Origin: Siphonodentalium dalli
Lineage: Eukaryota; Mollusca; Scaphopoda; Gadilida; Siphonodentaliidae
Assembly (NCBI GenBank): GCA_032622095.1
Contig: CP136068.1
Coordinates: 123,821,989-123,885,988, forward strand
Direction of reading: 5' to 3'
Length of the DNA: 64,000 nt
Positions 23,401 through 34,095 of the stretch are shown piece by piece; position 1 is the first letter of the stretch; every line of letters starts with the position of its first letter. The position numbers and the translations under genes are program-made. The notes beneath the pieces are model-generated. The model saw nothing but the letters and a program-made list of their open reading frames with translations. It was not told the origin of the DNA and did not search any database.

Positions 23401-25140
23401 GAACGGGTGACGATTAGGGAAAATACTTCTCTTAAATCATAATAACAAATCACTTAGGCATCACATTAGTTGATATCTTGAATCATAACCTTGATTGTCT
23501 TCTCTAAATGCGATGTTTTAAAGGAACTGGTATGAATTTTCGCCAAAATATATATTTTTTATTTTCTAACGAGTTCCTTATAGAAATTTAGTATTAATCG
23601 ATGATACAAATTAGTAGGATCATTACATAAGATATCTACATCTAACTGGATCCAGAATATGTCAACTTAATCCAAGATGGCTTCCAACATGGCGGCCAAA
23701 ATACGATAATACGCAAATTTTACCCTATTTCAGCCTATTGCGTTTCTGTCATATAGAAGGTGAATGTAGCAGACTAATTGGCTACTTCCAAATAAATAAT
23801 CGACATTTTATGACACATTCCTATTAGTTTTCTTACCACATTGACTCAAAATGCGAGTTCATATGACAATTATTGTTCAAATAAGCATCGTGAAAATTCG
23901 CCAAACATTATATTTGTACATGTATACGTCAAATAACATGTCCACCACAGGAGAACGATATCTCGGTGTTAGATATATGAATGAATGTATGAATGTGCTC
24001 CAATTTAGATAATCAGGAGTTATTAATATCTTATTGTAATCGAGATGGCCGATGTGGCGGAAATGTCGAAATTTGACATTAAAATACATATATTTCCGCA
24101 ATATATCCCAGTATGTAAGAATGACACATATGGATATTACCACCATGCATGGGTTTTCGGTACATAAAACCGAAATATATGTGTAAGCACGTTAAGTACA
24201 TGTATTTGTGCCAAATTCGATTATGATATCATATCAATATTTTAATAGAGACCAACATGGTATGTGGAGAGAATAGTGAATTTGCCAACTTCAGGCGCTG
24301 TCAGCTACCAACGCTCAAATGATGCATGTGATCGCCATACGTTCTTGCATATCGATAACGATTGAGTATATCTACTCGTATACTAAAAGGTCTAGGACCG
24401 GACTCCATCAGATTACTGTATATAGCTAACAGTGGCTGGCTTTTGAAGCCTGAAATTTTAAATATAAACCAGAAATCGCCTGGATATTATAGCTATACTT
24501 TATTCTTTTTCATTTCACCATGGTACATGTATACCGCCGGTATGTGTTTGGTAAATGAACGAGGTTGATTAGTTTTCCGTAGTAACACGGACGTTTTCTG
24601 ACATAATATTCATAAAAAGTCTTCCTAAAATCAATCCTGGTATGGGTACTCTTGGTCATTGGAATGGACAATCGACACAAATGATCAGACACCCCCTTCC
24701 ACCATTCTGGCAAACAAGCAATATATTTACTTGTATTACAGCGATATTAGCATATTTTTGTATAACTACATGTGTGTATATAATTAATTTGTCTCATATA
24801 CAAGTACCACTAATGCGTATATGGACGCTGTCGTTAGGTGGTGTGAATGTAAAATAATTCCCGGAAATGACTCACATAAGCATGCACAGTTGATGTCGAA
24901 TCCGGTCTACGATTAAACTTTACATATTGTTGCTGTATTATTCATGGAATAAATACTGTTTAAACTAAAGTCTATCTGATCAAACTGGATTGCTTAGCAC
25001 GTGAACATGTATGGAACTCTTCGAACAATAGCATCACCATGACCGTGTTCTGCTGAAGTTAATATATATATATTTACATACACCTGATATCGCTTCCTAT
25101 TTCTCCATAGCGTTACGGTAGATACGCCCCCTGAGTCAAT
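23401..25140. other. Interior of the large inverted repeat, no recognised gene
   Basis: AT-rich DNA with recurrent modules of the type aagatggc-(n)-atggcggccaaaa. Open frames are short and unrecognised. Confidence 0.4.
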
Positions 25141-25203
25141 GTGTTCATAAACATATGAACGTAGCGTGACGTCACTTTCAATGTCGTTCATATGTTTATG
25201 AAG
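25141..25203. repeat. Hairpin with about 20-bp arms
   Basis: gttcataaacatatgaacg pairs with cgttcatatgtttatgaa across about 20 bases containing tgacgtca. Confidence 0.8.
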
Positions 25204-26103
25204 ACATTTATCCCGGAAACCACCGGGGATTGTCGGACATGAACGACTGCTTGAGTATTCAGCACGTCCGGATTTGGCAAGAAATTTGTTTTGGTCTGTA
25301 ATCAGTGTTGTTACCTACCTGCACCTAAAACTCATCTCCTCTGAGTACACAACCCACGTCTAGACAATTGTTGCAATGAGAATAAAACGTGCGGAGATCT
25401 CTCACATCACAGCTATGTTGTAATATAAAGGTGACACTCTGTTTATAACCCCCAAAGCTTTCGAAACCTCGCGAACAATGGTGTTTGCTCATGTGCATAA
25501 TTTGCAATTAAAATACGATCTGTGTGTATAGTGTTGCGACCGACGTAAATTCGTTTTATGGTGTAATGTTCATATTGGGTATTCTTACATGAGCACCGTG
25601 GACCACATATTTGCACAATAGCATTATATTGCAGCTAATATTGAAATACCGCAGACAAATACACAACCGAGCGACCATACAATACGTTTCGTGTTACTAA
25701 GCGTTGATGTTCAAATGACAGCGCCTCTCAGTAGAGTTTGATCATTTCCCTTGCCGCTAAAAATATTCCCACGACCTCACAAATGTATCATTAAGGTAGA
25801 ACGGCGTGTTGCCAATTTCTTATCCAAAGCCGAAACTTAATTGTTAGTTTCATATTTTATCATTCTTGAAATCAACACGAGTCGTCTACATTCATTACAA
25901 GCTGAACAAGACATTTCGTCATATGTGTATACTTTACTGTGAAATTGCGTTTTTCCGTTCTTCGTCAACGGATTCTCACAATTTTTGGTTTTCTAAAAAG
26001 CGAGGATTCGAACTTTCCGAAATGAACTCCATGCGTTCATTTAAAGTTGAATAAACAGTGGGAAAGACAGACAATCCTAGTTCATAATGAATTTAGTATA
26101 ATA
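25204..26103. other. No recognised gene
   Basis: Nothing but short unrecognised open frames. Confidence 0.35.
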
Positions 26104-26261
26104 AATAATAAATGCGGATTCAACGTGGTCATGGGTTTTGACCGACCGCGATAAAAATTCAGCAAACTGCGCATGAACCCTTCGGGGTTCATGCAGTTTG
26201 CTGAATTTTTCTCGCGGACAAAATCCCATGACAACATTGAAACCGCCGTTCATTTATTATA
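26104..26261. mobile_element. 158-bp palindromic foldback element
   Basis: The outer arms (ataataaatg, then catgggttttg) are diverged and the inner arms (aaaaattcagcaaactgc, then atgaaccc) are almost perfect around the loop ttcg. The ends lie in a taataa-rich target. It is a MITE-like element without coding capacity. Confidence 0.8.
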
Positions 26262-26528
26262 TGCCACTTGGTTGGGGTAGATTATCACGATGCATGAATG
26301 CTGCATGGTATACAATTTGTGGGATATAGCCAGACTGATCTGATAACTCCTAGTCGAATATAATTGGAACAGTTTGGGGCATTAGGATATATATGAATCG
26401 GCCTATATAATATGATCTGAAAGATGCCATTATTATTAGAGTAAACCATGGCCACCTCCGTAGTTACGCGTGCTAATTTAACTTCGTTCATTTCCGCATT
26501 TCATTTGATAATGTTCTCATGGTAACGG

Positions 26529-26888
26529 TCTAACACAGAATCAACATGGCACGTCACGAGCTGTTATTAACTCCAACTAGTACTTCACATTATGCTGTAA
26601 GAAGTTAGTGGACTGCGTTGCCCACAATTGTATTCAGTATTAAGAGCCTGGATTCCAGAGTATATTGGACATACTAAATAAAACTGATGACACCAGAAGA
26701 CCCGTTCTAACCCAGAATCAACATGGCACGTCACGAGCTGTTATTAACTCCAACTAGTACTTCACATTATGCTGCAAGAAGTTAGTGGACTGCGTTGCCT
26801 GCAATGTCTTTCAGTATTCAGAGCCTGGATTCCAGAGTATATTGGACATACTAAATAAAACTGATGACATGACACCAGAAGACCCGTC
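26529..26888 (+). repeat. 177-bp tandem duplication
   Basis: Two units share agaatcaacatggcacgtca, ctccaactagtacttcacat and gagcctggattccagagtat. Differences are few. A more diverged relative occurs around 27455-27540. There is no convincing coding frame. Confidence 0.9.
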
Positions 26889-28569
26889 ACTACCAAATGA
26901 TGCCCCACTCGTTTCCCACCGCCTCACCCGTTTTCCACTGTGTGGTCATACAGGAATTAGTATTATCATAAGTATCGCCTGTCCAATTTTGGATCATATC
27001 TATTGCGTCTACCATTCGCACTCTTTCATCATCTAAGCTGAATGGTTGGATATGCAGAGCAGTTGCGCAAAATAATCACCAATCAAGTGCGACCGGCAAC
27101 GCAATATTAACCATTGCCAAGAACCACTTTCCTATTGAACTGATGCAAAATAAAATGCATTGTCTCACTAAACTCCTCACATGCCTAAATCATAGAAATC
27201 AATATGGGATATTATTTGGCTGTATACTATCACTGGTCCATACCAGCCTACTGTGTTCATGCCAATGCAGCTTTCGTATATTGGGCGAATCACTTTGTGT
27301 GGCTATCACCAATTAACTAAGCACGAGGAAAGCCAAGAACCAGACACACCATTTCGCCTGTTTTCGGGGATCTAGTCTGGTGTATGATAATGTTAATTTC
27401 AACTCAATAAATATGTCATGGGAGGTCAACAACTTATAGTAACGTCTCAAAACTCCACATATGCTATGAAAGTGGTTGAACTACTTTGCTGAATACCATC
27501 ATCCAGATTTAAGAACCTGGTATTCACAATATATCGCTTTAACCTTGATACGGGACGCTACCCCTTATACGGATATATTTTAATCTGCCGTTGTTATCAA
27601 TGCGATTGAAACCTGCTAAGATAAATTAAACGAGGTTCAAATTGTGTTACCGTGCAAATTTAATTAAAGGTTACAGCGCAACCAACAGTAAGACACGCAG
27701 GCCAAATGACAGCCATATAATTAATTCTACTATTGTTTGTGTTTTATAAACAAGGATGTGTTGTTTCTTGCTTGCCATGATTCGTGGTATAGCTGAGTAC
27801 AATCCCACATCATAGCTATCACAATAAACAATTGTGTATTGCTACCTTATATGATAATCTATATTTATGCATTTTCTACTGATATGTCACGACAAGAACT
27901 GACACCAACGCTTATCTGCATCATAAATTACCATTTGATAAGGTAACCACAAATATTTCTCAATTAGTACTCTGGCTTAGAGTACATGTGTAGCACATAA
28001 GGCTAGACATTGGGATGGTAACACTTGTCCCCCAAGCTAAGATGGCGGTCTAAGATACTTTTTAATTTCACATAGTGAGTTGGATTTTCTCTTCAACACC
28101 CTCCTCACTAAATTTCAGTAAATTTAAAGAAATGACACGTATGCCGTATTGGAGATCGCTAATTTGTATAAGAAATTAAAGTTATGCGCATTTACCTAAA
28201 AGTAGCCGATTAACTTATTCCCCATGATTGAATGCCAGGGCGATATTTGGTTGTGTAACGAACACTGACTTTTGTATTTTGACTGCCATTTTGGTAGCCA
28301 TATTGGGTGAAATTGAACAGTACTGTTGAAATGTGACAACAATTCCGTATGTGGCACGAATATTTCTTTCCGATCACTGAATTCCACGCATTTCTTTAAA
28401 TCTATTGCTACAATATCGGAATTGATTTTTGACAAGAAGCTATAATTCGGTTGTCTAAAGTGGATTTTTGACAGATCGAACATGTTTTATACAATACAAT
28501 TGGTACACGTCATTACTGTCGCAATAAGTAAACACATAATTGTCACAATTCGCAGTCGCTAACAATGGG
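26889..28569. other. No recognised gene; more atggc-module repeats
   Basis: This contains diverged copies of the 177-bp unit and of the modules seen at 23.3-24.1 kb in inverse orientation (28030, 28290). Nothing codes recognisably. Confidence 0.4.
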
Positions 28570-28952
28570 AAGGACAGTTACATGATATTCTTGAAAATCG
28601 CAAAAGTTTTGATTTTCAGGTGCCATTTTGGCAGCCATCTTTAACTGGAATAACATTTTCCCGTAAATCTGGGTACTGTACTTTGAGAACTACTATTGAT
28701 GAATTGTCCTAACTGAAAAAAAATGTATAACAATTAAGAAATATGCGCATAATTCGTCAGTTCTCAGGACAACCCTACATCTAAACTGAACTGAAAATGA
28801 CATCATCTTTGTGACGTCATAATTCTCTCCAGTCGCGGACCTATGAAGTCTAACAAACATTTTCCGACAAAGTAAGTGATATACTATCATAATATCATAG
28901 TCTCTACATTTGTTCAAAAAATTCCCACGAAAGTACATAAGCGACTCTACTA
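28570..28952 (-). repeat. Right arm of a large inverted repeat
   Basis: Inverted counterpart of 23011-23400, sharing tagtagagtcgcttatgt, ttgaacaaat, tccgcgactgg and atgacgtcacaaagatg on the minus strand. The two arms enclose about 5.2 kb, giving a possible 5.9-kb foldback unit. Arm divergence is substantial, so it is old. Confidence 0.75.
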
Positions 28953-29609
28953 TGTTACCTGCTTTGTGCATGGTGCATGGGTATAAATAAATAAATATAA
29001 ATATATATTCCTACACTTTCTATGTTCCCTGGCACAGCTGTTGATGGGTATTGAACCAGCTTGCGATAATAATAGTCTAGACGTGTTCGTGAAACGGGCT
29101 TAGAAAATAGTGTCAACGGAATTTTGTGCAAAAAAGTCGTAACTCGTGTGAACTTACTGGGGATATGCTGAAAAATATGAGCCACGGTGCCAGGCCAATT
29201 TCAGTGTCCTTAACCGTGAAAATCACGATTAATTCAAAATGGCCGCCGAAATAATCTAAATTAACATAATTTTAATCAATCAACATAGTAAAATAGAGAT
29301 GATTTACTATATATGTGATTTGTTTATTATAAAATACGGGGTCAATACTTAAATCAAGGCCCAAAATAGCGGCACTCGGAAAGGTCAAGGACTCAATGTC
29401 ACCCAGAAGTCTCCCGCATAGCCACTTAAAACATAGGTTGTTGGCTGGAAGGACCCTCATGTCATGTGCCCCACTACTAATATTCTTTGGTAATTTCATG
29501 TATTCGAGTGTGTGCTGTTCAGGAAAATTGTTTTTAGCAGCGAATAATTTGGGTCCTAGTCCTACCTACTTCGTCAAAGTTAGTCCATTTTCCCCCGAGA
29601 GTAGTATTA

Positions 29610-29697
29610 TCTACCCTGTTGGGTAGATGGTTTGATTTTGATTTGCTCAGCTCCTGTTCCTGTGCCATCAGGGGGTAGGGGTCACGCCGCGTGGGTG
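29610..29697 (+). repeat. Dispersed module C (gtcacgccgcgtgggtgtata), copy 1
   Basis: It shares gggtagatggtttgattttg, atttgctcag and ggtcacgccgcgtgggtgta with 46560-46660 and 46745-46830. It immediately precedes the gggcaaagcgggaca element end. Confidence 0.8.
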
Positions 29698-30010
29698 TAT
29701 AGGGAGACCCGGGCAAAGCGGGACACCAAATGTTTTCAAGGATTTTTAGATACGGTTTTCGCCGGAAAAAAACTGGAAAGCCGTTAATTGGTATACAATT
29801 CATCGGCGCATATAATCGGGTGGTCATTGATATTAAACAACATCTCGGTATGTCCCTTTTGGAACCTCTTGTTTTGTCCCACTTTGCGCCTTTGGGCAAA
29901 GCGGGACACCGCTCTGTGCAAATTGGGACAATATGCGAAGCTATCCGGGCAAAATGGGACAGCAAAATCAAAGAGACAGCGCGAGTTGCCATTGCTCAGA
30001 CTGCTACAGA
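29698..30010 (+). mobile_element. Element end with subterminal gggcaaagcgggaca repeats (left end)
   Basis: It starts gggagacccgggcaaagcg. The motif gggcaaagcgggaca or a near variant recurs at about 29711, 29895, 29925 and 29948. The inverted terminus is seen at the other locus (46412-46455), so gggagacccgggcaaagcg is probably a TIR. Repeated subterminal motifs of this kind serve as transposase-binding sites in several DNA transposon superfamilies (inference). The open frames here are created by the repeats and are not called as genes. Confidence 0.6.
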
Positions 30011-30219
30011 CAGACAGGCTCTGAGTGGCAGATGAGTTTATGTTGGGTTAAGTAGGATGGATTTCTTGTCTGGCGACCAGAGTTATCTATATATCTTAAC
30101 GATATATTCACCCCTGTCACGGTACCGATTAAAGCGAAGGTGACTTCCATTCCTTATTTTATTACTTATTCGAATTTTTTATAATTATGCCAAACAAAGG
30201 GTGTTGTATGCCAACCCCC

Positions 30220-30742
30220 CCCCCCCCCACATATATTCTATCCACACACCCCACCCCGATCCAAAGTGGCCGCCGTCCAGAAGGGTTCAAATAGGGCACC
30301 CATGCCATTCAACGGTCAATTGACCGATTTAGGCCAAACAAAGGGTTTTCTAGGGTGCCCCAAGCCAATCTAAATATTCACCTCACCCAGATCCAAAATG
30401 GTCGCTGTCCAGAAGGGTTCAAATAGAGCACCCATGCCTTTACTCGGCCCATTTATCCGATTTAGGTCAAACATAGGGTGTTGTAGGGTGACCCGCAAGC
30501 CAGTCTAAATACCCACCTTCACCACACCCTGATCCAAAATGGCCACCATCCAGAGATGTTCAATTAGGGCACCCATGGCATTTCTCGACCCCTTGACCGA
30601 TTTAGGTCAAACAAAGTGTGATGTTGGGTGCCCCAAGATAATATAATATTCACCCCTTTCATACCACCCCGATCCAAAATGGCCGCCGACCAGAAGGGTT
30701 AAAATAGGACACCCATGCCATTTCTCGCCCGTTGACCGATTT
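30220..30742 (+). repeat. About 130-bp tandem array, locus 1
   Basis: Four units carry atccaaaatggccgccgtcc, agaagggttcaaatagggca, cccatgccatttctcg, ttgaccgatttaggtcaaac and aaagggtgttg. The same unit makes the array at 44290-45960. The last unit breaks off at gaccgatttgg, directly before the first partial copy of the HACL1 exon. Confidence 0.9.
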
Positions 30743-30870
30743 GGTCAGACCAATCTACCGAGAGATTGCTTTATCATCAATGAAGGTTCTAACATATATG
30801 TTACAGATACAGACCAAGCTACCGAGAGATTGCTTTATCATCCATGAAGGTTCTAACATATATGTTACAG
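30743..30870 (+). repeat. Two upstream partial copies of the HACL1 exon 5' end (64-bp period)
   Basis: ctaccgagagattgctttat occurs at 30755, 30819 and 30883, exactly 64 bp apart. Each 64-bp unit contains about 50 bp of exon start, then tatatgttacag (the intron end with the splice acceptor) and the first 12 exon bases. Copy 2 has an intact ttacag acceptor at 30801-30806; copy 1 has none. Use of the upstream acceptor would add 64 bases and shift the frame. Confidence 0.85.
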
Positions 30871-30971
30871 ATACAGACCAAGCTACCGAGAGATTGCTTT
30901 ATCACCAACGAAGGTTCTAACACGATGGACATCGGCAGGACGATACGGCAGAACTACGAACCTAGACATCG
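30871..30971 (+). CDS. HACL1: HACL1 internal exon (N-terminal side of the ThDP-binding domain)
   Basis: HACL1 (2-hydroxyacyl-CoA lyase 1) is the peroxisomal thiamine-diphosphate enzyme of fatty-acid alpha-oxidation; it splits 2-hydroxyacyl-CoA into formyl-CoA and an aldehyde. This 101-bp exon follows the acceptor tatgttacag and encodes [10 protein letters not shown], then [12 protein letters not shown], then YEPRH. The animal enzyme has LPRDC-F-(V/I)-(x)-EG-(A/S)-NTMDIGR at this place. It ends at CG followed by gtgagt, an excellent donor, leaving phase 2 (CG of an Arg codon). The next exon supplies A, completing the codon before [10 protein letters not shown]. Its 5' half and acceptor are triplicated upstream. 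Earlier exons were not found. Confidence 0.85.
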
Positions 30972-30999
30972 GTGAGTCAAAACCAATCACTATTAACCC

Positions 31000-32040
31000 T
31001 TTATATACTAAAGAATCATTGACGAGTAGTTATCTTATTAACCCTTTCTATACTAAAGAACCATTGACGAGTAGTTATCTTATTAACCCTTTCTACACTA
31101 AATAATCATTGACGAGTAGTTATCTTATTAACCCTTTCTATACTAAAGAACCATTGACGAGTAGTTATCTTATTAACCCTTTCTACACTAAAGAATCATC
31201 GACGAGTAGTTATCTTATTAACACTTTCTATACTAAAGAATCGCCGACGAGTAGTTATCTTATTAACCCTTTCTACACTAAAGAATCATTGACGAGTAGT
31301 TATCTTATTAACCCTTTCTACACTAAAGAATCATTGACGAGTAGTTACCTTATTAACCCTTTCTATACTAAAGAACCATTGACGAGTAGTTATCTTATTA
31401 ACCCTTTCTACACTAAAGAATCATCGACGAGTAGTTATCTTATTAACACTTTCTACACTAAAGTACCATTGACGAGTAGTTATCTTATTAACCCTTTCTA
31501 TACTAAAGCATCATTGATGAGTAGTTATCCCAAAGGAAATGTTCAGATAATAAATTTAGCCCTTTCAATACCAAAGCATCATTGATGAGTAGTTATCCCA
31601 TAGGAAATGTTCAGATACTAAGTTTAACCCTTTCTATACCAAAGCATCATTGATGAGTAGTTATCCCATAGGAAATGTTCAGATAATAAGTTTAACCCTT
31701 TCTATACTAAAGCATCATTGATGAGTAGTTATCCCATATTATATGTTCAGATAATAAGTTTAACCCTGTCTACACTAAAGCATCATTGATGAGTAGTTAT
31801 CCCATAGGAAATGTTCAAATAATAAGTTTAACCCTTTCTATATTAAAGAATCATTGATGAGTAGTTATCCCATAGGAAATGTTCAGATAATAAGTTAAAC
31901 CCTCTCTATACCAAAGCATCATTGATAAGTAGTTATCTCATAGGAAATGTTCAGATAATAAGTTTAACCCTGTATATCCTAAAGCATAATTGATGAGTAG
32001 TTATCCCATATAAAATGTTCAGATAATAATTTCAACAAAT
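31000..32040 (+). repeat. Two-phase minisatellite: 45-bp units then 68-bp units
   Basis: Units of 45 bp (gacgagtagttatcttatta with accctttctatactaaag) run from about 31000 to 31510, about 11-12 copies. Because 45 is a multiple of three, a plus-strand frame stays open across them, giving a 15-residue repeat (SSYLINPFYTKE). From about 31510 the unit becomes 68 bp by addition of cccataggaaatgttcag plus ataataagttta, about seven copies, and the frame closes. A single related unit lies at 62695-62760. The frame is more likely a property of the repeat than a gene. Confidence 0.9.
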
Positions 32041-32660
32041 GATCATGTTTAACTTTTTATCCAAACATTTACCTCAATAACTAGGGCTCCGTCTGCCCTT
32101 TTTTTTTTATCTGTTGTCTGCTTTTATCACTTTAAAATCCCTCCAAATGAATAATGAACCAATCCAGTGTACAATTTTTAATTTGAACAGTCTGTTCTTT
32201 ACCTGTTTGAATGTTCGGGTAGAGGGGGCTAGCTCATTTTACAAATTGCAGATCCTATATCCAGGCATATATGTATATATCCTATATCCTACTCATGACT
32301 GTTTTATAGGTAACCCACAGGGAGCCTCACACAGAGGGAAGCATGCACAACGGAGTGTCGTCTGCTCCAGTGTATGTGGGGCTCTCTATGTGTGCAGATC
32401 CTATATCCAGGCTTGCACCTATTGGGATAAGTAAAATAACTCATGACTGTTTTATAGGTAACCCATTGAAATAATTGAAAACCTGTGCCAATGCATTTTG
32501 TTATACATGCGAGTTTCCCATAGGGAGACTCACATATATAAGAGAAAACATTGGCATAACAATATTTACCATGACCGTAATGCTGCACCAGCGCAACCGA
32601 CATCATGAAATGGTTTACATAACAATGGTTGAAGATCACTGCCTTTAATACCACGTTATG
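32041..32660. repeat. Dispersed modules shared with 62.2-62.95 kb
   Basis: The segment after the minisatellite (atttcaacaaatgat, ccaaacattt, tgtctgctt, aatgaataat) matches 62750-62930. The modules cccatagggagactcacata and tatataagaga with aatgcattg match the repeated modules at 62240-62610. The same kind of composite element therefore sits at both places, rearranged. Around 32785-32830 is a gcgcttaagcgc hairpin. Confidence 0.7.
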
Positions 32661-33062
32661 GCACAGACTCTGTTTCAGATAAATGAAATGCTAATAACTT
32701 TAATAAGAGCCTGAACAGGATGAGTTACTTTAAACATTACTTTAATTCTACTATTTGCAGAGGGGTGATCTCATGAGGGAGATATTAATTGCTCGCTTAA
32801 GCGCAATAAGGAATCCCTTATCGCGCTTAAGCGCAATAAGAATATTCAATTAAATTTGGAAAATATTTGTTTTAATTTGGCAAAAAATAATTTAATTTGG
32901 CAAACAAATTGCCGAGAGAACATTTTGGTCCAGTGCCAAACCTGAAGATGTTTCATTTGAAAACGGTTAGGGGCTCTGGTCACGACTATTGAGTTATTCC
33001 TCTTGCGTCCTCTTTTCGACAGAGTTGGTTTGATATTTGATTGTGTGACTTTCTCATTTCAG

Positions 33063-33221
33063 ACTAGACGCAGGCACGTTTGGTACGATGGGCGTGTGTT
33101 TGGGGTTTGCCATGGCGTGTGATGTATGGTGTCGGGACCATGACCATAAGAAGCGAGTTGTTTGCGTACAAGGCGACAGTGCTTTTGGATTCGCTGGCAT
33201 GGAAATTGAGACCCTTTGCAG
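33063..33221 (+). CDS. HACL1: HACL1 internal exon with the ThDP/Mg GDS motif
   Basis: This 159-bp exon is bordered by a strong acceptor (gactttctcatttcag) and the donor gtattt. It encodes [20 protein letters not shown], then [20 protein letters not shown], then TLCR. The segment GDSAFGF-(A/S)-GME-(I/V)-ET-(L/I)-CR is diagnostic of HACL1. GDS starts the thiamine-diphosphate/Mg2+ motif that ends with NN in the next exon. [10 protein letters not shown] is the glycine-rich cofactor pocket. It starts with the last base of an Arg codon and ends with two bases (AG) of the next Arg, in phase with both neighbours. There is no stop or frameshift, so this part looks functional. Confidence 0.93.
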
Positions 33222-34095
33222 GTATTTTCCATTCTGTAGTTATTCATATGGCACCCTTACATACTGCATTATGATTTCTTAGTGTTGTGTTTACGGTAAA
33301 TACAATGTGGTAACAAATCAGAAGCCCTTCCTCAGACTGAGTTTAACTTTAATTTGTATTTTCATTCATACAGACCTTGTTTTGAGGTGAAAGGTCGTGC
33401 ACTCTTTGTTGCGGTAACTGCCAAAACCCACCTGTGTTCATGGTTGTAGCCCAGAATTCAGTCCCCTCCCTCCTTATTGACTTCCCGATGTATAAGTCAC
33501 ATTCACATTTTGAGGGGAAATACTGGGTCAAAAAGTTGCGAGTTATATGCTGAAATCTATGACACACTTTTAAGCTGTTACAAAACACATGTGCGCACAT
33601 TATACATTAAACTTCTCGACCTTTGATCTTGATGCATGGTATACAAAGTTTGCCGAAGTGACACATCATAGTCTGATGACTTACCTTGATCTTGACCTAT
33701 TTCTGTGTCAGGTCCATCATACTGTCAAAACGCTAACCACAGTCGCACCAATAGTCTGTAATTGATTGCTCTGTATTATGTCGTAATTTCTTAACGATGG
33801 GTTATCTCTATAAATAACACATTTATGATAGTTTCCTGGCCATGAAATAATACGTTTGAGTAGGAAATCCCTGTCTGGGATTTTATTCAATTAATGTGAC
33901 ACTTATTTCTTCTATATATAGAACTTTTAGATAGAAGCCAGCGTGGTGCTCCGAATGAATGCGAGTCACAAAATGTCTCCGATTGAGCGGGAATGTGATT
34001 AGGGGGGGCTAACCCCGGGATTCTCGAAAGGGTCGAATGACCCTTTCCTTAACCCCTCATGTTTTGGGCCTTTAATTTAGATAACATAAATAAAA

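Larger units (their letters stand above)
30972..33062 (+). other. HACL1 intron, filled by minisatellite and dispersed repeats
   Basis: GT (gtgagt) to AG (tttctcatttcag), 2091 bp, plus strand. It contains the 45/68-bp minisatellite (31000-32040) and modules shared with 62.2-62.95 kb. Confidence 0.8.

Noticed and set aside
29534-30035. Overlapping open frames of 78-152 codons on both strands
   Set aside because: They lie in a repeat element with gggcaaagcgggaca motifs, and the frames on the two strands mirror each other. No family is recognisable.
31000-32040. CRISPR-like appearance of the 45/68-bp repeats
   Set aside because: The units are contiguous, without unique spacers, and the setting is eukaryotic. 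It is a minisatellite.
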